A stretch of 7,558 nt of DNA from Candidatus Zhuqueibacterota bacterium 4484_87 (GTDB lineage Bacteria > Zhuqueibacterota > Zhuqueibacteria > Thermofontimicrobiales > Thermofontimicrobiaceae), in NCBI GenBank assembly GCA_002085355.1, contig NATN01000127.1, positions 1-7,558 of the forward strand, written 5' to 3'. This document shows positions 7,186 through 7,558 of this stretch, one piece after another. The notes below the pieces were generated by a model. It was not told the DNA's origin. It saw only the letters and a list, made by a program, of their open reading frames with translations, and made no database searches. Both the position numbers and the translations under genes were made by a program. Each line of letters opens with the position of its first letter. The stretch's first letter is position 1.

Positions 7186-7443
7186 TCACTTATTGTGTCG
7201 TTTGAGTAATTCGGAAATAACGAAAAACGACGCTGGAGAAAAAACGTTGCTTAATAGGAATGAAATGTCATTGAAGGGAAATTGTTCCGATTTTGAATAA
7301 GTATGTTGAGAGTAAAATTTGAAAATAAATATTTTTAAGGTACGAGATGTTTTTGCAATATGAGATTCACCATAAAGAACATCAGCAATCCCACCTTTCA
7401 CCAGATATTTTACTTCATTTTTTGTATAAAAAAATTCGCCCAC
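7186..7443 (-). CDS. Doubtful short ORF, unrecognised
   Basis: This is an 85-codon frame beginning with GTG at 7443 and ending just upstream of the miaB -35 element. The peptide has no family motif I recognise. Its first 35 residues (with EVKYLVKGGIADVLYGESH) look reasonably protein-like, while the rest is rich in Phe, Ser and Lys, as expected of translated AT-rich non-coding DNA. No Shine-Dalgarno sequence precedes the GTG. The same frame continues open upstream through SDWPFDS and WNARSF to the TGA at 7513-7515 without an ATG, which would fit a decayed gene fragment better than an intact gene. It is listed only because the frame is the longest in this region. Confidence 0.15.
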   Translation of the reverse strand: MGEFFYTKNEVKYLVKGGIADVLYGESHIAKTSRTLKIFIFKFYSQHTYSKSEQFPFNDISFLLSNVFSPASFFVISELLKRHNK

Positions 7444-7558
7444 AGAATCGAAAGGCCAATCAGAAAAATTTAAAGTAAAACTCCGGGCATTCCATTTCCG
7501 TGGGCGACAGAATCACATATCAGAACTTATATTGCACCCATAGGGATTTGGACAGTTT

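Larger units (their letters stand above)
7126..7558. other. AT-rich region upstream of miaB without a confident gene
   Basis: This 433-base region is clearly richer in A and T than the coding DNA to its left. Its first 50 bases hold the miaB leader and promoter. Beyond that, the plus strand shows only short broken frames. The minus strand has one frame open from the window edge to a TGA at 7513-7515 and open again from there to the stop at 7186. No tRNA, CRISPR-like repeat, terminal inverted repeat or clear terminator was found. It may be true intergenic DNA, or the decayed 3' part of a gene extending beyond the right edge. Confidence 0.5.

Noticed and set aside
1..7558. The possibility of a mobile, defence or otherwise novel system in the window
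   Set aside because: All seven confident genes are intact members of known families in a compact single-strand layout, with no transposase, integrase, nuclease, toxin, CRISPR-like repeat or terminal repeat seen.

Overview
The window is an ordinary stretch of bacterial chromosome with seven well-supported genes, all on the minus strand. None of the genes suggests a mobile element, phage or defence locus. A TPR/rubredoxin-type LapB, a LapA-like membrane protein and an exported SPOR-domain protein point to a Gram-negative (diderm) bacterium. Coding DNA is mildly AT-leaning, genes are tightly packed, and ribosome binding sites are clear GGAGG-type. A near-perfect TTGACA/TATTAT promoter argues against Bacteroidetes-style promoter use. 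The phylum cannot be fixed from this sequence; a diderm outside the well-studied Proteobacteria (for example FCB-related candidate phyla) is only a guess.

Layout in transcription order, from right to left. The right end (7126-7558) is an AT-rich region with no confident gene; it holds a doubtful short frame and the promoter just upstream of miaB. Then come miaB (tRNA methylthiotransferase), a lapA-like gene, a lapB-like gene, a TPR plus SPOR-domain exported protein, and a Mth938-domain protein. Spacings are 28, 20 and 18 bases, followed by an 8-base overlap, so these five genes look like one operon. After a 144-base gap comes a second pair: a GMC-family flavin oxidoreductase of the cholesterol-oxidase-like branch, then, 58 bases on, an NAD(P)-dependent aldehyde dehydrogenase whose C-terminus runs off the left edge.

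How the genes fit together: LapA and LapB are inner-membrane proteins that in Escherichia coli control lipopolysaccharide synthesis through FtsH-dependent turnover of LpxC. The SPOR protein probably works on the periplasmic side at peptidoglycan, so the middle of the window is an envelope-maintenance block attached to a housekeeping tRNA modification gene. The GMC/ALDH pair is a plausible two-step alcohol to aldehyde to carboxylate oxidation module with unknown substrate. No previously undescribed system is evident. The points most worth a second look are the lapAB-SPOR-Mth938 linkage, a lost cysteine in the GMC protein's Cys cluster, and the possible gene remnant at the right edge.
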